Shown here piece after piece: positions 4,763-5,846 of a DNA stretch of 5,846 nt. The stretch covers positions 1 through 5,846 of the forward strand of contig JANXEM010000006.1 in assembly GCA_025058435.1 (NCBI GenBank), read 5' to 3'. The stretch comes from Candidatus Caldarchaeum sp. GTDB taxonomy: Archaea > Thermoproteota > Nitrososphaeria_A > Caldarchaeales > Caldarchaeaceae. The translations under genes and the position numbers were made by a program. Position 1 is the stretch's first letter. The number at the start of each line of letters is the position of its first letter. Below the pieces are notes generated by a model. The model was not told the origin of the DNA. It saw only the letters and a list, made by a program, of their open reading frames with translations, and made no database searches.

Positions 4763-5846
4763 TTAGGTGGGTTCCGTGTTCTTGAGGATGGAAGGTTCGA
4801 CTGGATAGCGTAGTAGTGCTGCGACGCCGCCGAGGCTGACGAGCTTTTCCGAAGCCTCTGTTCCCGTTGAAATGACTCGGACGACGGCTGCCGATGTTTC
4901 TGCTCCTTCGATCATGGATGAAACGTCAGGGTTTTCCAAATGGTTCCAGAGATATTCTTCGGCGGCCAGTAGTTTTTCGACGGCCCGCATCCTTAAAGCG
5001 TTGGCTACTTCACGAAATCCTACGGCGGCTTTCGACGGCTCCGTGGCCAAAGTTTTCATCAGTTCTTCGACTTCTTCCATGTCGGCCACGGCCTTCACCA
5101 TTTCCCGTAGCTCATGGAGAGCGCCGCTCCGCAGAAGCTCCGAAACACCGGCCGAATCGGTTGCGGAAACGAACCCAGTCCTTTTCACGCGGTTTAGAAA
5201 ATCCGGTTTCTCCCGTTTGACAAATGAGGCGAATTCGTCGACCAGCACCGAAGGCCCGAAAACGTAGACGTCTACTTTTTCGCCGATTTTTTCGACGGCT
5301 TCGCCGTAGGCTTTTTTGACGGCTTTGGCGCGTTCTTCGGGTTCGCGTTTTCCTTCGGTGAACGTTCTTCGGTAGACCTGCTTCATTCCCGGCGGCCCTG
5401 CGGCGTAAACGGCTATGCTTTCGTCGTCAACCAGTATCAAAGCGGTTTCTTTCCCCATCGTGTTTGCTCGGTAGTATTTTGCCATGGCTTCGAGCCGTGG
5501 ATAGTTTTTCCGGCTTTCGACGGTGATTTCGTCGCCGACGCCGAGATGGATGCTGTGATGTTTCCCGACGAGGCCGAGCTCCTTGCTTTCATAACGGATG
5601 ACGCCATGCAAGTCGACCCGTTTAACCATGGGGTCAAGCCGTTTCTCCAGCAACTCAACACCCAGCTCGACAGTTACGCGGACGCTGTCGACGCTTCCAT
5701 CCCGCCGCTCCTTCTTCAGCTCACGGCTCGTCAACGAATAAACCAAATCACCAGCCTCAACAACACGGTAAACATTAAGGAGGTCTAGGGTGGTTTCGGG
5801 CACAACCGACACCAGCCGCTTCAACGGGCTAATCTTCAAAACCTTC
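4763..5846 (-). CDS. pelA: Pelota homologue, ribosome rescue and mRNA surveillance factor (start codon cut by the window edge)
   Basis: Pelota (Dom34 family) resembles release factor eRF1 but lacks the GGQ peptide-release motif; with aEF1A and ABCE1 it recognises and splits stalled ribosomes. Counting from the first TTG in the window, domain 1 spans about 1-125, with PETTLDLLNVYRVVEAGDLVYS (14-35) and the conserved GLVGKHHSI and GDEITVE blocks (89-108). The central domain (about 132-262) includes ETALILVDDESIAVY and FGPSVLVDEF and has no GGQ. Domain 3 (about 265-358) has VGFREVANALRMRAVEKLL and the SLGGVAALLRYPV ending. The TTG at 5839 is probably not the start: the frame continues upstream as K-V-L-K-I, matching the usual MKVL beginning of the family, and the last base (5846) fits the G of an ATG at 5848-5846. 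The full protein would then be 361 residues, normal for archaea. The gene converges with dnaG across a 75-base gap. Its promoter is outside the window. Confidence 0.95.
   Translation of the reverse strand, partial: KVLKISPLKRLVSVVPETTLDLLNVYRVVEAGDLVYSLTSRELKKERRDGSVDSVRVTVELGVELLEKRLDPMVKRVDLHGVIRYESKELGLVGKHHSIHLGVGDEITVESRKNYPRLEAMAKYYRANTMGKETALILVDDESIAVYAAGPPGMKQVYRRTFTEGKREPEERAKAVKKAYGEAVEKIGEKVDVYVFGPSVLVDEFASFVKREKPDFLNRVKRTGFVSATDSAGVSELLRSGALHELREMVKAVADMEEVEELMKTLATEPSKAAVGFREVANALRMRAVEKLLAAEEYLWNHLENPDVSSMIEGAETSAAVVRVISTGTEASEKLVSLGGVAALLRYPVEPSILKNTEPT

Noticed and set aside
1..5846. CRISPR arrays, tRNA or rRNA genes, insertion sequences
   Set aside because: No regularly spaced repeats beyond the two-copy one at 175-214, no tRNA-like T-loop with paired arms, no transposase frame and no terminal inverted repeats were seen. 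Gaps between genes are all shorter than 120 bases.

Overview
The window is archaeal. Evidence: an archaeal-type DnaG (short, TOPRIM-centred, no zinc finger), a Pelota homologue, a COG2522-like archaeal helix-turn-helix regulator, TATA-like boxes about 26-30 bases upstream of likely starts with almost no leader, and frequent TTG starts. G+C is roughly 50%. The DnaG sequence recalls TACK-group archaea (Thaumarchaeota/Aigarchaeota-like, for example a Caldiarchaeum relative), but that placement is an impression from memory and was not computed.

Layout. (1) Bases 1-114, minus strand: the first 38 codons of an unidentified protein with an N-terminal signal or membrane anchor. (2) Bases 115-225: a compact divergent regulatory region with two TATA-like boxes, several CGTTAT/ATAACG half-sites arranged as odd palindromes, and a 24-base-period direct repeat. 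(3) Bases 226-963, plus strand: a transcriptional regulator with an N-terminal HTH and a C-terminal His/Glu-rich helical domain resembling a ferritin-like bundle. (4) Bases 914-3458, minus strand: a three-gene, overlapping operon for a cluster-9 (Mn/Zn-type) ABC importer, ordered binding protein, ATPase, permease. Its last gene overlaps the regulator gene tail to tail by 50 bases. (5) Bases 3459-3535: a 77-base divergent promoter region with a 16-base perfect palindrome at the transporter start and one AT-rich box that could serve both directions. (6) Bases 3536-4687, plus strand: dnaG. (7) Bases 4763-5846, minus strand: pelA (Pelota), converging on dnaG and missing about two bases of its start codon at the window edge.

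Functionally there are two themes. The left two-thirds looks like metal homeostasis: an importer whose binding protein has the His-His-Glu-Asp ligand set typical of Mn-type proteins, a palindromic operator at its start, and an adjacent possible metal-binding regulator that seems to control itself and a divergent envelope protein. The right third pairs two RNA-surveillance proteins: DnaG, a subunit of the archaeal exosome as well as a primase-like protein, and Pelota, the ribosome-rescue factor. The most unusual item is the HTH plus ferritin-like regulator with its operator array. The two promoter regions carry different palindromes, so at least two regulators probably act here.
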